This document shows, piece by piece, positions 23,377-32,116 of a stretch of 50,976 nucleotides of DNA. Source of the stretch: Pseudomonadota bacterium (GTDB lineage Bacteria > Pseudomonadota > Alphaproteobacteria > Acetobacterales > Acetobacteraceae); contig JAKBBY010000004.1 of the NCBI GenBank assembly GCA_021808315.1, forward strand, positions 1 to 50,976, read 5' to 3'. The notes below the pieces were generated by a model. That model was not told where the DNA came from, made no database searches, and worked only from the letters and a program-made list of their open reading frames with translations. Made by a program: the position numbers and the translations under genes. Each line of letters begins with the position of its first letter. Within the stretch, counting starts at the first letter, position 1.

Positions 23377-26300
23377 ATGAAAAACCTTACCGCACTTTTT
23401 ATCCGCAGGCCGGTTTTGTCCCTGGTGGTGAGTGCCATTATTCTGGTGCTCGGGCTGCGGGCGATGGGCAGCTTGCCGGTGTTGGAATATCCCAAGACCG
23501 AGAACGCGACCATCACGATTACCACCACCTATCCTGGGGCCGATCCGAACACGATGGCTGGCTTTGTCACCACGCCAATCGAAAATGCGGTGGCACAGGT
23601 GAATGGCATTGATTACATCACGTCATCAAGCCAAACCGGGATCAGCACCATCACGATTAATTTGGTGCTGAATTATAATCCAGACAAAGCGCTCACTGAA
23701 ATCCAAGCACAAATCCAATCGGTGTTAAACCAACTGCCGAGTGGCACCCAGCAGCCGCAATTGAAATTGCAGGTCGGCCAGACTTTGGATGCGATGTATA
23801 TCGGTTTTAAAAGTTCGGTGCTCACGCCAAGCCAGATTACCGATTATTTGGTGCGCGTGGTGCAACCGCAGCTGCAATCGGTGCAGGGTGTGCAGACCGC
23901 CGAGATTTTGGGCGCGCAGAACTTCGCCATGCGAATCTGGCTCAATCCCAACAAGCTTGCAGCCTATCATTTGACGGCGAGCGATGTGTATACGGCGTTA
24001 GCGGGTAATGATTTTATCAGCGCGCTGGGCAATACTAAAGGTCAGATGACGCAAACGACACTGACGGCCTCGACCAGCTTGCATTCGGCGGCGGAATTTC
24101 GGCAGTTGATTGTTTCACAAACCGGCGGACAATTGGTGCGGCTTGGCGATGTGGCGACGGTTAAGCTGGGTTCTTATACCTATGAGGCGAATGTCGCATT
24201 TGACGGTAAAACCGGCGTCTATATCGGCATCCAAGTGGCACCGAATGCGAATTTATTGTCGGTGATTAAGGGGGTTCAAAAGCGGTTTCCAACGATTCAG
24301 GCCGCTTTGCCCCAAGGGCTACAAGGCACGATTGTTTATAACTCGGCTAAATTCGTCACGGCATCGATCAGCGACGTGATTGCCGCCTTGATCGAGGCGT
24401 TGCTGATTGTGGTTGCTGTGGTGTTTGCGTTCTTGGGCACGCCGCGCTCGGTGATTATTCCGGTGGTTGCGATTCCGTTGTCATTGATTGGCACATTCGC
24501 CGCCATGTTGATTTTGGGTTTCACGATCAATTTGCTGACCTTGTTAGCGCTGGTATTGGCGATTGGCTTGGTCGTTGATGACGCGATTATTGTGGTGGAA
24601 AATATCAATCGCCATCTGGCGGACGGCGAATCGCGGCTTGAGGCAGCGCGCCATGCGGCGGCGGAATTGGCCAATCCGATTATCGCAATGACCGTCGTGC
24701 TCGCAGCGGTTTATGTGCCCATCGGTTTTCAAACCGGCCTAACGGGTGCTCTATTCACCGAATTCGCCTTTACCTTGGTTTCGGCGGTGACGATTTCAGC
24801 GATCATCGCGCTGACCCTCACGCCCATGCTCAGCTCGAAATTACTGCGCGCGATTGGGCCTGATGAAACGGGCTGGGAAGGGCGGTTGGTTGGGTTTATT
24901 GATCGGCGTTTTGATCGTGTGCGGCGATCCTATATGCGGCTCCTGCGCAGCGCGTTGCAAACTGTACCGATCATTTTGATGTTTGGCGCGATTGTTCTGG
25001 GTAGTATTTATTTTCTGGCGAGCAGCGCCAAGAGTGAACTCGCCCCGCAGGAAGATCAGGGTGTGGTGATTTTGGCATCGACCGCCGCGCCAAATTCCAC
25101 GCTACAACAGCGGGTGATTTACGCGCACGAGCTGAACAAGCTAATGTTCAGCCATAAATCGACCGATCATACGTTCCAGATTAACACACCAACAATCTCG
25201 ATTGCCGGTATGGTGCTCAAGCCCTGGGATCAGCGGGCAAAAAATGCGAGCGTTTTGCAGAACGAGATCCAAAATCAGGCTTCGGCGGGTATTCCTGGCG
25301 AACAGATTGCGGCGTTCCAACCGCCCTCATTGCCGGGCTCGCAGGGACTTCCAGTTCAGTTTGTTATCAAAACGACTAATAATTATCAGCAACTCAACAC
25401 CGTTGCGCAGAGACTACTGCAAGCGGCGTTGAAGACAGGTGATTTCATTTTCTTGCAGACCGATTTGAAGATTGATCAGCCACAAGCGACGGTGGTCATC
25501 GACCGGGCGAAGGCGGCGAATCTCGGGTTGACGATGAGCGATGTCGGCGCCGCGCTGTCACGCGCGTTAGGCGGTGGCTATGTCAATTATTTCAGCCTGG
25601 ATAATCGCTCTTATGAAGTGATCCCGCAGGTGGCGCAGAAATTCCGTCTGAATGCCGAGCAGGTTTTGGGCTATCCGGTGGCGACCGTGAATGGGGTGTC
25701 GATCCCTCTCGGCTCCATTGCGCATATCGCCCATATTGTTATTCCGGAATCGGTTAATCATTTTCAGCAGCTCAATTCCGCAACGATCCAAGGCGTGGTT
25801 GCCCCGGGTGTGGCTGAGGGAACGGCGTTGAAGGTGCTGGATGGCTTGGCCGCAAAAAATCTGCCGTCGGGCTATGCCGTCGATTATGGTGGGGCGATGC
25901 GACAATTCGTGCAGGAGCGCAGCGGGTTTTTGGCGACGTTTGGGTTTGCCGTGATCGTCATTTTCTTGGCGCTGGCTGCCTTGTTCAATTCGTTCCGCGA
26001 TCCGTTGATTATTCTCGTGTCGGTGCCAATGTCGATCTTTGGTGCGATGCTGTTTATCAATCTGGGTTTTGGCGGTCTCTCGATTAATATCTATACCGAA
26101 GTCGGCTTGGTCACCCTGATGGGGCTGATCAGCAAGCACGGTATTTTGATCGTCGAGGTCGCGAATGAGGCGCAGCGGGACGGGATGAGCAAGCGCGAGG
26201 CGATTGAGCATGCGGTGAATATCCGGCTCCGGCCAATTTTGATGACCACTGCGGCGATGGTGCTCGGCGTGGTGCCGCTGATTTTGGCGAGTGGGGCCGG

Positions 26301-26442
26301 GGCGGCGGCGCGCTTTAATATGGGCGCGGTGATTGCCGCAGGCCTCGCGATTGGCACGTTATTCACCTTGTTCGTGCTGCCGGCGGTGTATCTGGTCGTT
26401 GCTGAGCAGCATCAAGAGGGTTATGAGGCGGTGATTGAGTGA
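23377..26442 (+). CDS. RND-type multidrug efflux pump (HAE1/AcrB family)
   Basis: A 1021-residue inner-membrane proton/drug antiporter, normal for the family. Twelve membrane helices are expected: one at the N-terminus (PVLSLVVSAIILVLGL), the 2-6 group at about 335-480, one near 525, and the matching second set. The proton-relay pair is Asp401-Asp402 in GLVVDDAIIVVENI. Two large periplasmic porter loops are present. It is the last gene of the TetR-controlled operon, nine bases after the adaptor. Its substrates cannot be predicted from sequence. Confidence 0.95.
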   Translation: MKNLTALFIRRPVLSLVVSAIILVLGLRAMGSLPVLEYPKTENATITITTTYPGADPNTMAGFVTTPIENAVAQVNGIDYITSSSQTGISTITINLVLNYNPDKALTEIQAQIQSVLNQLPSGTQQPQLKLQVGQTLDAMYIGFKSSVLTPSQITDYLVRVVQPQLQSVQGVQTAEILGAQNFAMRIWLNPNKLAAYHLTASDVYTALAGNDFISALGNTKGQMTQTTLTASTSLHSAAEFRQLIVSQTGGQLVRLGDVATVKLGSYTYEANVAFDGKTGVYIGIQVAPNANLLSVIKGVQKRFPTIQAALPQGLQGTIVYNSAKFVTASISDVIAALIEALLIVVAVVFAFLGTPRSVIIPVVAIPLSLIGTFAAMLILGFTINLLTLLALVLAIGLVVDDAIIVVENINRHLADGESRLEAARHAAAELANPIIAMTVVLAAVYVPIGFQTGLTGALFTEFAFTLVSAVTISAIIALTLTPMLSSKLLRAIGPDETGWEGRLVGFIDRRFDRVRRSYMRLLRSALQTVPIILMFGAIVLGSIYFLASSAKSELAPQEDQGVVILASTAAPNSTLQQRVIYAHELNKLMFSHKSTDHTFQINTPTISIAGMVLKPWDQRAKNASVLQNEIQNQASAGIPGEQIAAFQPPSLPGSQGLPVQFVIKTTNNYQQLNTVAQRLLQAALKTGDFIFLQTDLKIDQPQATVVIDRAKAANLGLTMSDVGAALSRALGGGYVNYFSLDNRSYEVIPQVAQKFRLNAEQVLGYPVATVNGVSIPLGSIAHIAHIVIPESVNHFQQLNSATIQGVVAPGVAEGTALKVLDGLAAKNLPSGYAVDYGGAMRQFVQERSGFLATFGFAVIVIFLALAALFNSFRDPLIILVSVPMSIFGAMLFINLGFGGLSINIYTEVGLVTLMGLISKHGILIVEVANEAQRDGMSKREAIEHAVNIRLRPILMTTAAMVLGVVPLILASGAGAAARFNMGAVIAAGLAIGTLFTLFVLPAVYLVVAEQHQEGYEAVIE

Positions 26443-26462
26443 CGCGTGCGGGGCTGCCTGCG

Positions 26463-26480
26463 CTTTGGTGATCGCCAAAG
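26463..26480 (+). terminator. Short hairpin after the RND operon
   Basis: CTTTGG-TGATCG-CCAAAG is a perfect 6-bp stem that a T-G pair extends to seven, with a four-base GATC loop. It lies 20 bases after the pump gene. Only scattered T residues follow, so termination would be weak. Confidence 0.3.
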
Positions 26481-26510
26481 ATATTTCATTCAACAGGTGA
26501 AGGCGGCAAA

Positions 26511-27161
26511 TTGGTAGCGATGAATCGCCAAACCCTTACCAGGATGCTGGCTGGCTTCGGAGCCGCTCTGGTATCGGCCGCGTTGGTTGGGCAGTTTTGG
26601 CTCCTGTGCGGGGTGATCGCTGGGCAAGGGGGCACAATGGTCTCGGCGGTTTGGCGATTCCTTGGTTTTTTTACTATTTTGACCAACATCTTGGTCGCCC
26701 TGACTTTCACCCATGCGGCCTTGCGACCACAGCGCCGCACAGGGTTGGGATCAGCTCGGTTCGAGGCGATGGTTGCAGTGTCGATCATGCTGGTCGGGAT
26801 GGTGTATACGGCGGTATTGCGCGCCCTTTGGCAGCCGACCGGGGCGCAGAAATGGGTCGATGCCGGGCTGCATGACTTGGCGCCAATCCTGTTTGTCGCG
26901 TTTTGGTTGCTCCGACCCCACGGCAGTTTGCGTTGGCGGCAAATGCCATTGTTGCTGGTTTGGGCGTTGCTATATTGTATTTATGCGTTGAGCCGCGGTG
27001 CCGCTGATGGCTGGTATCCCTACCCGTTTCTGGACGCGACCAAATTATCGTCCGCGCATTTGATGTTCAACATCATCGTGCTGATCGGGGCGTTTGCGGG
27101 TGTGTCTGCGGCGCTCACCGCGTTGGATCAATGGCTCGGCCGCGCGGGGCGTCACAATTAG
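26511..27161 (+). CDS. Pr6Pr-type integral membrane protein
   Basis: A 216-residue membrane protein with about six hydrophobic segments, resembling the Pr6Pr family of unknown function. Supporting blocks are WRFLGFFTILTNILVALT, GLHDLAPILFVAFWLL and the conserved WYPYPFLD before the last segment. The start is either TTG 26511, which has GAAGG seven bases upstream, or ATG 26520, which has no good site. The stop is TAG inside a 24-bp tandem repeat, and the same frame continues open into the ABC ATPase gene. Confidence 0.75.
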   Translation: MVAMNRQTLTRMLAGFGAALVSAALVGQFWLLCGVIAGQGGTMVSAVWRFLGFFTILTNILVALTFTHAALRPQRRTGLGSARFEAMVAVSIMLVGMVYTAVLRALWQPTGAQKWVDAGLHDLAPILFVAFWLLRPHGSLRWRQMPLLLVWALLYCIYALSRGAADGWYPYPFLDATKLSSAHLMFNIIVLIGAFAGVSAALTALDQWLGRAGRHN

Positions 27162-27186
27162 CGCCGCGCGGGGCGCCACAATGAGC
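27139..27186. repeat. 24-bp tandem duplication across a stop codon
   Basis: Two adjacent copies (27139-27162 and 27163-27186) match at 22 of 24 bases. Being 24 bp long, the duplication keeps frame. The first copy holds the TAG stop (27159-27161) of the membrane-protein gene; the second has GAG at the equivalent codon (27183-27185). Confidence 0.85.
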
Positions 27187-27230
27187 GGGGTGACTTTGCG
27201 AATGGCGTGCTTGCTCCTATGTGCAAACGC

Positions 27231-27971
27231 ATGGATGCGCTTATCGTCACAGATTTGGTCAAACGCTTCGAGGCGGTAACGGCGGTCGATCGGATCAGCT
27301 TTTCGCTTGCGCCGGGCACAACGGTTGGGTTGCTTGGCGGCAATGGGGCGGGGAAAACCACCACAATTTCGATGTTGCTTGGCATTTTGCTGCCCGATCA
27401 GGGCCGCATCTGGGCGTTGGGCCATGATATGGCGCGGGATCGGTTCGCGGCGTTGGCGCGGATGAATTATTCCTCGCCGTATGTCGCTTTGCCGATGCGC
27501 CTCACGGTGGCGGAAAATCTGCGGGTTTATGGGCATTTATATAATGTGCCACAGCTTGAGCGGCGGATCCGTCACTTGGTTGAGGAATTCAATCTGGGTG
27601 ATTTTTTGCATCGCAGAGCCGGTGCTTTGTCTGCCGGGCAGAAAACCCGGGTTGCGCTGGCTAAGGCATTGATCAACCAGCCAGATTTGCTGCTTCTTGA
27701 TGAGCCGACGGCGAGTCTTGATCCGGACACGGCTGATTATGTGCGCACACGCCTTGAGATTTATCAGCGGGCGAGTGGTGCGGCGATTTTGCTGGCCTCG
27801 CATAATATGGCCGAGGTCGAGCGGCTCTGCACTGATGTGTTGATGCTGAAATCAGGCCGCATCGTTGATCATGGCACGCCTGGCGATTTGATTGCGCGTT
27901 ATGGTCGCGCCGATTTGGAGGATGTGTTTTTGCAAATTGCCCGTTTTGGCGCGCACGGTGTTGGCGCATGA
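27231..27971 (+). CDS. ABC transporter ATPase (ABC-2 exporter, NodI-like)
   Basis: A 246-residue ATP-binding subunit, probably for export. Walker A is GGNGAGKTT, the signature is LSAGQKTRVALAKAL, Walker B is LLLLDEPTASLDP, and the switch His is in LASHNM. The C-terminal DLEDVFLQIA is typical of ABC-2 ATPases. The start is uncertain: ATG 27231 matches the family best, with ATG 27219 and GTG 27207 also in frame and no clear ribosome site for any. It overlaps the permease start by ATGA. Confidence 0.88.
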   Translation: MDALIVTDLVKRFEAVTAVDRISFSLAPGTTVGLLGGNGAGKTTTISMLLGILLPDQGRIWALGHDMARDRFAALARMNYSSPYVALPMRLTVAENLRVYGHLYNVPQLERRIRHLVEEFNLGDFLHRRAGALSAGQKTRVALAKALINQPDLLLLDEPTASLDPDTADYVRTRLEIYQRASGAAILLASHNMAEVERLCTDVLMLKSGRIVDHGTPGDLIARYGRADLEDVFLQIARFGAHGVGA

Positions 27972-28777
27972 GCCGGCCCATGCAATCAGCGCGGCGGGTT
28001 TGGGGATTGATGTATCGCCATCTATGCCTCTATCGAAAATCCTGGCCGCGTTTGTTGGAGCTTGGCTATTGGCCCACGTTGGAATTGCTGATTTGGGGTT
28101 TCACCGCTCGATTTTTGTCAAATGAGCATCCTGGCCCGGTGATGGCGATTGGGGCCTCATTGATCGGTGGGGTTTTGTTGTGGGAGGTGGCGCTGCGCGC
28201 GCAAATCGGGGTGACTTTGTCATTCCTGGAGGAGATTTGGTCGCGTAATCTGGGGCATGTGTTTGTCAGTCCGCTGCGGCCTCATGAGCTGATCCTCAGC
28301 TTGTTGGGTGTGTCGGTGATGCGAGCGTTGGTTGGTTTGACCCCGGCGACGATTTTGGCGGCTTTGCTCTATCATTTCAACGTGTTTGCCATCGGCCCGA
28401 TGTTGATTTTGCTGATGCTCAATTTGTTCCTGATGGGCTGGTGGATGGCGTTGCTGGTGATTTCGTTGTTATTTCGCTACGGCGCCTCAGCTGAGGCGCT
28501 GGCGTGGACGCTGGCTTTTGGTCTGACGCCAGTTGCGTGCGTGTTTTATCCAATCACCGCTTTACCGGTGTGGCTGCGGCCGGTCGCGGTGGCGCTGCCG
28601 GCTGAGCATATTTTCGCGGGCATGCGCGCGGCTTTGGCCCAGCACGCGCCCGCCTGGGGGCCGCTTGGCAGCGCCTTTGCGCTCAATATGATGTGGAGCC
28701 TGATCGCCGTGCTGGTTTTTGCAGCTCAGTTCCGCGCCGCACGCCGCACCGGCGCCTTGATTTCCATCGGCGAATAG
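27968..28777 (+). CDS. ABC-2 type permease (NodJ-like)
   Basis: A 269-residue membrane subunit with six predicted helices, partner of the overlapping ATPase gene. The N-terminal RVWGLMYRHLCLYRKSWPRLLELGYWPTLELLIWG and the mid-protein EEIWSRNLGHVFVSPLRPHELILS are typical of the NodJ/ABC-2 family that exports polysaccharides, lipids or drugs. There is no cargo gene alongside to show the substrate. Confidence 0.87.
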   Translation: MSRPMQSARRVWGLMYRHLCLYRKSWPRLLELGYWPTLELLIWGFTARFLSNEHPGPVMAIGASLIGGVLLWEVALRAQIGVTLSFLEEIWSRNLGHVFVSPLRPHELILSLLGVSVMRALVGLTPATILAALLYHFNVFAIGPMLILLMLNLFLMGWWMALLVISLLFRYGASAEALAWTLAFGLTPVACVFYPITALPVWLRPVAVALPAEHIFAGMRAALAQHAPAWGPLGSAFALNMMWSLIAVLVFAAQFRAARRTGALISIGE

Positions 28778-28791
28778 GGCGTTTGCGCTCT

Positions 28792-29457
28792 ATGCAGCGC
28801 ACCACCACCCGATTCTGGTTGATCCGTCATGCAACGGTCGCGCCCGAGGCGCTCGCCGTGCTCTATGGCCAACGTGATGTACCGGTTTGCGGTGACCGGA
28901 TGCTGACGGATGGGCCGCGCTATACGTATCTGGCCCGCGTTTTGCCCCGCAACGCGGATTGGCTGGTCACCCCGCTAAGCCGCACCCACCGCACCGCCGA
29001 GGCGATCAGCCATGCTGGCTATGGCGTAACCGATCCGGTCGTCGAACCCGGCTTGATTGAGCAAAGCTTCGGCCAATGGGAGGGCCGCAGCATGACCGAG
29101 TTTGCCGGCGCGCGGGCCGAGCACCCGTTCTGGCCGATTGGCGGCGATGCCGAACCACCGGGCGGGGAGAGTTTTGTTCAACTTCGCGCGCGCGTCGGGG
29201 CGGCGCTGACGCGGCGCACCGAAAACCATCTGGGCCGTGATATTGTCGCCATTTCCCACGGGGGCGCGATCCGCGCGGCCATTGCCCATGCGCTGAGCCT
29301 CTCGGCGCATCAGGCGCTCAGCCTTGCGATTGAAAATTTGTCGCTGACCGTGCTGGAGCACCACACGAGCTGGCATCCGACGCCGACGGCCACACCCAAG
29401 GCGATTGCCGAAGGGGCTTGGCGAATCGTAACAATTAATGAACATTCGGCCATATAA
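28792..29457 (+). CDS. Histidine phosphatase family protein
   Basis: A 221-residue phosphoglycerate-mutase-like phosphatase. The catalytic His lies in LIRHATV (the RHG/RHA motif). A following Arg is in PLSRTHRTAEAI, the acid/base Glu is probably in VVEPGLIEQSFGQWEG, and the second His is in AISHGGAIRAA. The LIEQSFGQWEGR segment recalls CobC/GpmB-type enzymes, but no cobalamin genes are nearby and the substrate is unknown. The ATG at 28792 is 14 bases after the permease stop; an earlier in-frame opening would run inside the permease gene. Confidence 0.85.
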   Translation: MQRTTTRFWLIRHATVAPEALAVLYGQRDVPVCGDRMLTDGPRYTYLARVLPRNADWLVTPLSRTHRTAEAISHAGYGVTDPVVEPGLIEQSFGQWEGRSMTEFAGARAEHPFWPIGGDAEPPGGESFVQLRARVGAALTRRTENHLGRDIVAISHGGAIRAAIAHALSLSAHQALSLAIENLSLTVLEHHTSWHPTPTATPKAIAEGAWRIVTINEHSAI

Positions 29458-29540
29458 GTCGTTTTTCGTCCGCTGCCACACAATCTCCATAAGAACTTGC
29501 TTCAGAAGAATGATCGATTAGCCGAAAGGAGATTTACACC

Positions 29541-30287
29541 ATGACCATACGCTCCGCCGCGAAAGCCGCGACACGCCGTTTGTTCAACCATAAATTCAGC
29601 CGCCTTGGCTTTGCTTCCGTGATGCTGGCTGTGCCACTCGCCGCCTGTTCGACCGGGGCATCCGCCGCGAATGGCAATGGCGCGCAAGTCTTGGTCGATC
29701 GTTCGACGCTGACTGTTGAAACCATGCTTGGTGGCGGCGGCGCGGCGGGCAATCAGGCCGCGCAGTTTCTGCGCCGTGCCAAGGCGGTGGTGATTTGTCC
29801 GCGTATTTTCAAAGCGGGCTTTTTCATCGGGGGTGAGGGCGGTGATTGCGTGCTGGTGTCGCGCGCGGCCAATGGTTCTTGGTCGGACCCCGCTTTCTAT
29901 TCGATGGGCAGCGGCAGTTTTGGCCTGCAAATCGGCGCGCAGGATGCCGAGGTCATGATGATGCTGATGAACCAAACGGCACTCAACGCGTTCCTGAACA
30001 GCCAATTCAAAGTCGGGGCTGATGCCGGGCTATCGGTGGCCACGATTGGGGCAGGCATTGGCGGATCGACCGGCACGGCGCTGGGGGCGGATATTGTCAC
30101 CTTCACCAAGTCACGCGGCTTATATGGCGGGGTTTCACTCTCGGGTTCGGTGTTCTCCAACGATTCAGCGTTGGATCAGCAATATTACGGCCAAGCTGTT
30201 GGGCCACGGCAGATCGTGGTGAATATGGCCGCGCAGAATGCTGGGGCCAATCCGCTCCGTGCGATGTTGGGACGCTTCGGCGGTTAA
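29541..30287 (+). CDS. SYLF/Ysc84-family lipoprotein
   Basis: A 248-residue protein with a lipobox ending LAAC (about residue 36), so probably a lipid-anchored envelope protein. The remainder is a SYLF (Ysc84) domain, which in other organisms binds lipids: RRAKAVVICPRIFKAGFFIGGEGGDCVLVSR, then FYSMGSGSFGLQIGAQDAEVMMMLMN, then GADIVTFTKSRGLYGGVSLSG. The start has AAAGGAG nine bases upstream, a strong site. It is transcribed on its own between two groups of plus-strand genes. Confidence 0.88.
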   Translation: MTIRSAAKAATRRLFNHKFSRLGFASVMLAVPLAACSTGASAANGNGAQVLVDRSTLTVETMLGGGGAAGNQAAQFLRRAKAVVICPRIFKAGFFIGGEGGDCVLVSRAANGSWSDPAFYSMGSGSFGLQIGAQDAEVMMMLMNQTALNAFLNSQFKVGADAGLSVATIGAGIGGSTGTALGADIVTFTKSRGLYGGVSLSGSVFSNDSALDQQYYGQAVGPRQIVVNMAAQNAGANPLRAMLGRFGG

Positions 30288-30329
30288 TCGTCACTTCCAT
30301 CGCGTAGCGACACGCGTTACCATGGGTGC

Positions 30330-30806
30330 ATGCCCAAGGCCGACGCGGAACCATTCTGGCAGGCCAAGCGCCTCGATCAAATGACCGAGGCGGAATGGGA
30401 GTCGCTATGCGATGGTTGCGGGCGTTGCTGCCTGCATAAATTGCGCGATGAGGATACCGGCGCGCTGTCCTACACCAATGTCGCGTGCCGCTTGCTGGAT
30501 ACCAAGAGCTGTCAATGCAGCAACTACGCCCATCGGCGTGATTTTGTGCCCGATTGCATGAGCCTAACCGCGCAAATGATTGCGGAATTAGACTGGCTGC
30601 CGCCTTCCTGTGCCTATCGCCGATTGGCCGAAGGGCGCGGATTGGCACCGTGGCATCCGCTGATCACCGGCGATAAAACGAGTCCGCAGGCGGCGGGGGT
30701 GAGTGTTGCAGGGCGGGTCATCAGCGAGGAGCATGCGGGCGATTTGGCGTATCATCTGGTCGATTGGCCGCAACGTAACGTGCCGCATCGCGGGCGTCGG
30801 CGATGA
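30330..30806 (+). CDS. ycgN: YcgN-family cysteine-cluster protein (UPF0260)
   Basis: A 158-residue cytoplasmic protein of the YcgN/UPF0260 family of unknown function. The distinctive blocks are FWQAKRLDQMTEAEWESLCDGCGRCC, where four Cys residues are clustered, CRLLDTKSCQCSNYAHR, and DWLPPSCAYRRLAEGR. The Cys arrangement suggests binding of a metal or Fe-S cluster. It overlaps the next gene by ATGA. Confidence 0.88.
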   Translation: MPKADAEPFWQAKRLDQMTEAEWESLCDGCGRCCLHKLRDEDTGALSYTNVACRLLDTKSCQCSNYAHRRDFVPDCMSLTAQMIAELDWLPPSCAYRRLAEGRGLAPWHPLITGDKTSPQAAGVSVAGRVISEEHAGDLAYHLVDWPQRNVPHRGRRR

Positions 30807-31522
30807 GGGCGGACCAGACCGATCAAGAACAAATTCTGGTTGCCGGGCGGCCCGCCGGGCTGCGCTGGCGCCGCAATAGTCGCGCCCGCCGGGTGGCGTT
30901 GCGCATCAGCCCGCTGGATGGCGAGATTATCATTACCCTCCCACCCCGGGCGTCGCGCCATGCCGGTTTGGCACTGCTGCGGGCGCATGAAAATTGGGTT
31001 GCGGATCGGCTGGCCGCCTTGCCCAAACCCAGCCAGTGGCGATCGGGTGGGACGGTGCCAATTAACAATATTCCGCACCGCATTATCCATGATCCGCTCT
31101 GGCGGGGGGCGGCGCGCATTGCGCTCCGCCCAGAGCCGAGCATCACGCTTGGCGGCGGTGCCGAGTTCCTGACGCGGCGCCTGCGCGACGCACTGATTGC
31201 CCGTGCCCGCACGCAATTCACCGCCAAGGCCACCGCCAAGGCGATCTTGATTAATCGCCGCATCACCGGCCTGCGGATTAAGGATACCACCTCGCGCTGG
31301 GGCAGTTGCGCGCCGGATGGCACGGTGATGTTTTCCTGGCGCCTGATTATGGCCCCTGATTTTGTCCAGGATTACGTGGTTGGTCATGAAGTCGCGCATT
31401 TGCGGGAAATGAATCACAGCCCGGCCTTTTGGTCGCTCGCCGAGCGCCTGACCCCGCATCGCGAGACGGCGACGCAATGGTTGGCGGCGCATGGCCCGGC
31501 GTTGCTTCGGATCGGTGCATGA
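30803..31522 (+). CDS. YgjP-like metallopeptidase (SprT/DUF45 family)
   Basis: A 239-residue protein with the zinc motif HEVAHLREMNHSPAFW (HExxH plus a downstream H), preceded by the family segment KDTTSRWGSCAPDGTVMFSWRLIMAP. A substrate is not known. The gene overlaps ycgN upstream and maf downstream, both by ATGA, so the three are a coupled operon. Confidence 0.88.
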   Translation: MRADQTDQEQILVAGRPAGLRWRRNSRARRVALRISPLDGEIIITLPPRASRHAGLALLRAHENWVADRLAALPKPSQWRSGGTVPINNIPHRIIHDPLWRGAARIALRPEPSITLGGGAEFLTRRLRDALIARARTQFTAKATAKAILINRRITGLRIKDTTSRWGSCAPDGTVMFSWRLIMAPDFVQDYVVGHEVAHLREMNHSPAFWSLAERLTPHRETATQWLAAHGPALLRIGA

Positions 31523-32106
31523 TTATTCTGGCCAGCGCTTCGGCCACGCGCGCGGCAATTTTGCGCAATGCCGGCGTGGAATTCGAAGCGATGCCCGCGC
31601 ATATCGATGAAGCAGCGATCAAGCACGCGGGGGCCGCGGCAGGCGAGGCACCCGGTGCAGTGGCGCAAACCTTGGCGCGGCTCAAAGCGCAACGGATTGC
31701 GGCGCGCTTGCCAGACGCGCTGGTGATTGGCGCCGATCAAATTCTGTCGGTGGGTGATGTTTGGTTGGACAAGCCGGAATCAGTGACCGAGGCTGCTGAT
31801 CATCTGCGCCGCTTGCGCGGCCAGACCCACACCCTGCATACGGCGGTGTGTTGCCTGCGTGATCGCCAGATGATTTGGCAGCATGTTGCCACGCCGACAC
31901 TGACGATGCGCGCCGTGCCGGATGATTTTATTGCCGATTATCTGGCGGCTGAGGGCGATGATTGTCTGTCCAGCGTCGGTGCTTATCGGCTCGAAGGGCG
32001 CGGTATTCAGCTCTTCGAGCGCATCGATGGTGATTATTTTTCGATCCTTGGTTTGCCGATTTTGCCTTTGCTGGGATTTTTGCGCCAGCACGGCACACTG
32101 CGCTGA
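31519..32106 (+). CDS. maf: Maf-like nucleotide pyrophosphatase
   Basis: A 195-residue house-cleaning enzyme that hydrolyses non-canonical or modified nucleoside triphosphates. The N-terminal phosphate-binding segment is ILASASATRAAIL, and the catalytic Asp is in VIGADQIL. KPESVTEAADHLRRLRGQTHTLHTAVC and the YRLEGRGIQLFERIDGDYFSILGLP end are diagnostic. The ATG at 31519 overlaps the previous stop codon. It is convergent with hrcA, about ten bases away. Confidence 0.9.
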   Translation: MIILASASATRAAILRNAGVEFEAMPAHIDEAAIKHAGAAAGEAPGAVAQTLARLKAQRIAARLPDALVIGADQILSVGDVWLDKPESVTEAADHLRRLRGQTHTLHTAVCCLRDRQMIWQHVATPTLTMRAVPDDFIADYLAAEGDDCLSSVGAYRLEGRGIQLFERIDGDYFSILGLPILPLLGFLRQHGTLR

Positions 32107-32116
32107 TCGTTTGGTT

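Noticed and set aside
26443-26510. Strong terminator after the RND operon
   Set aside because: Only a short hairpin without a T-run is present; kept as a low-confidence feature only.
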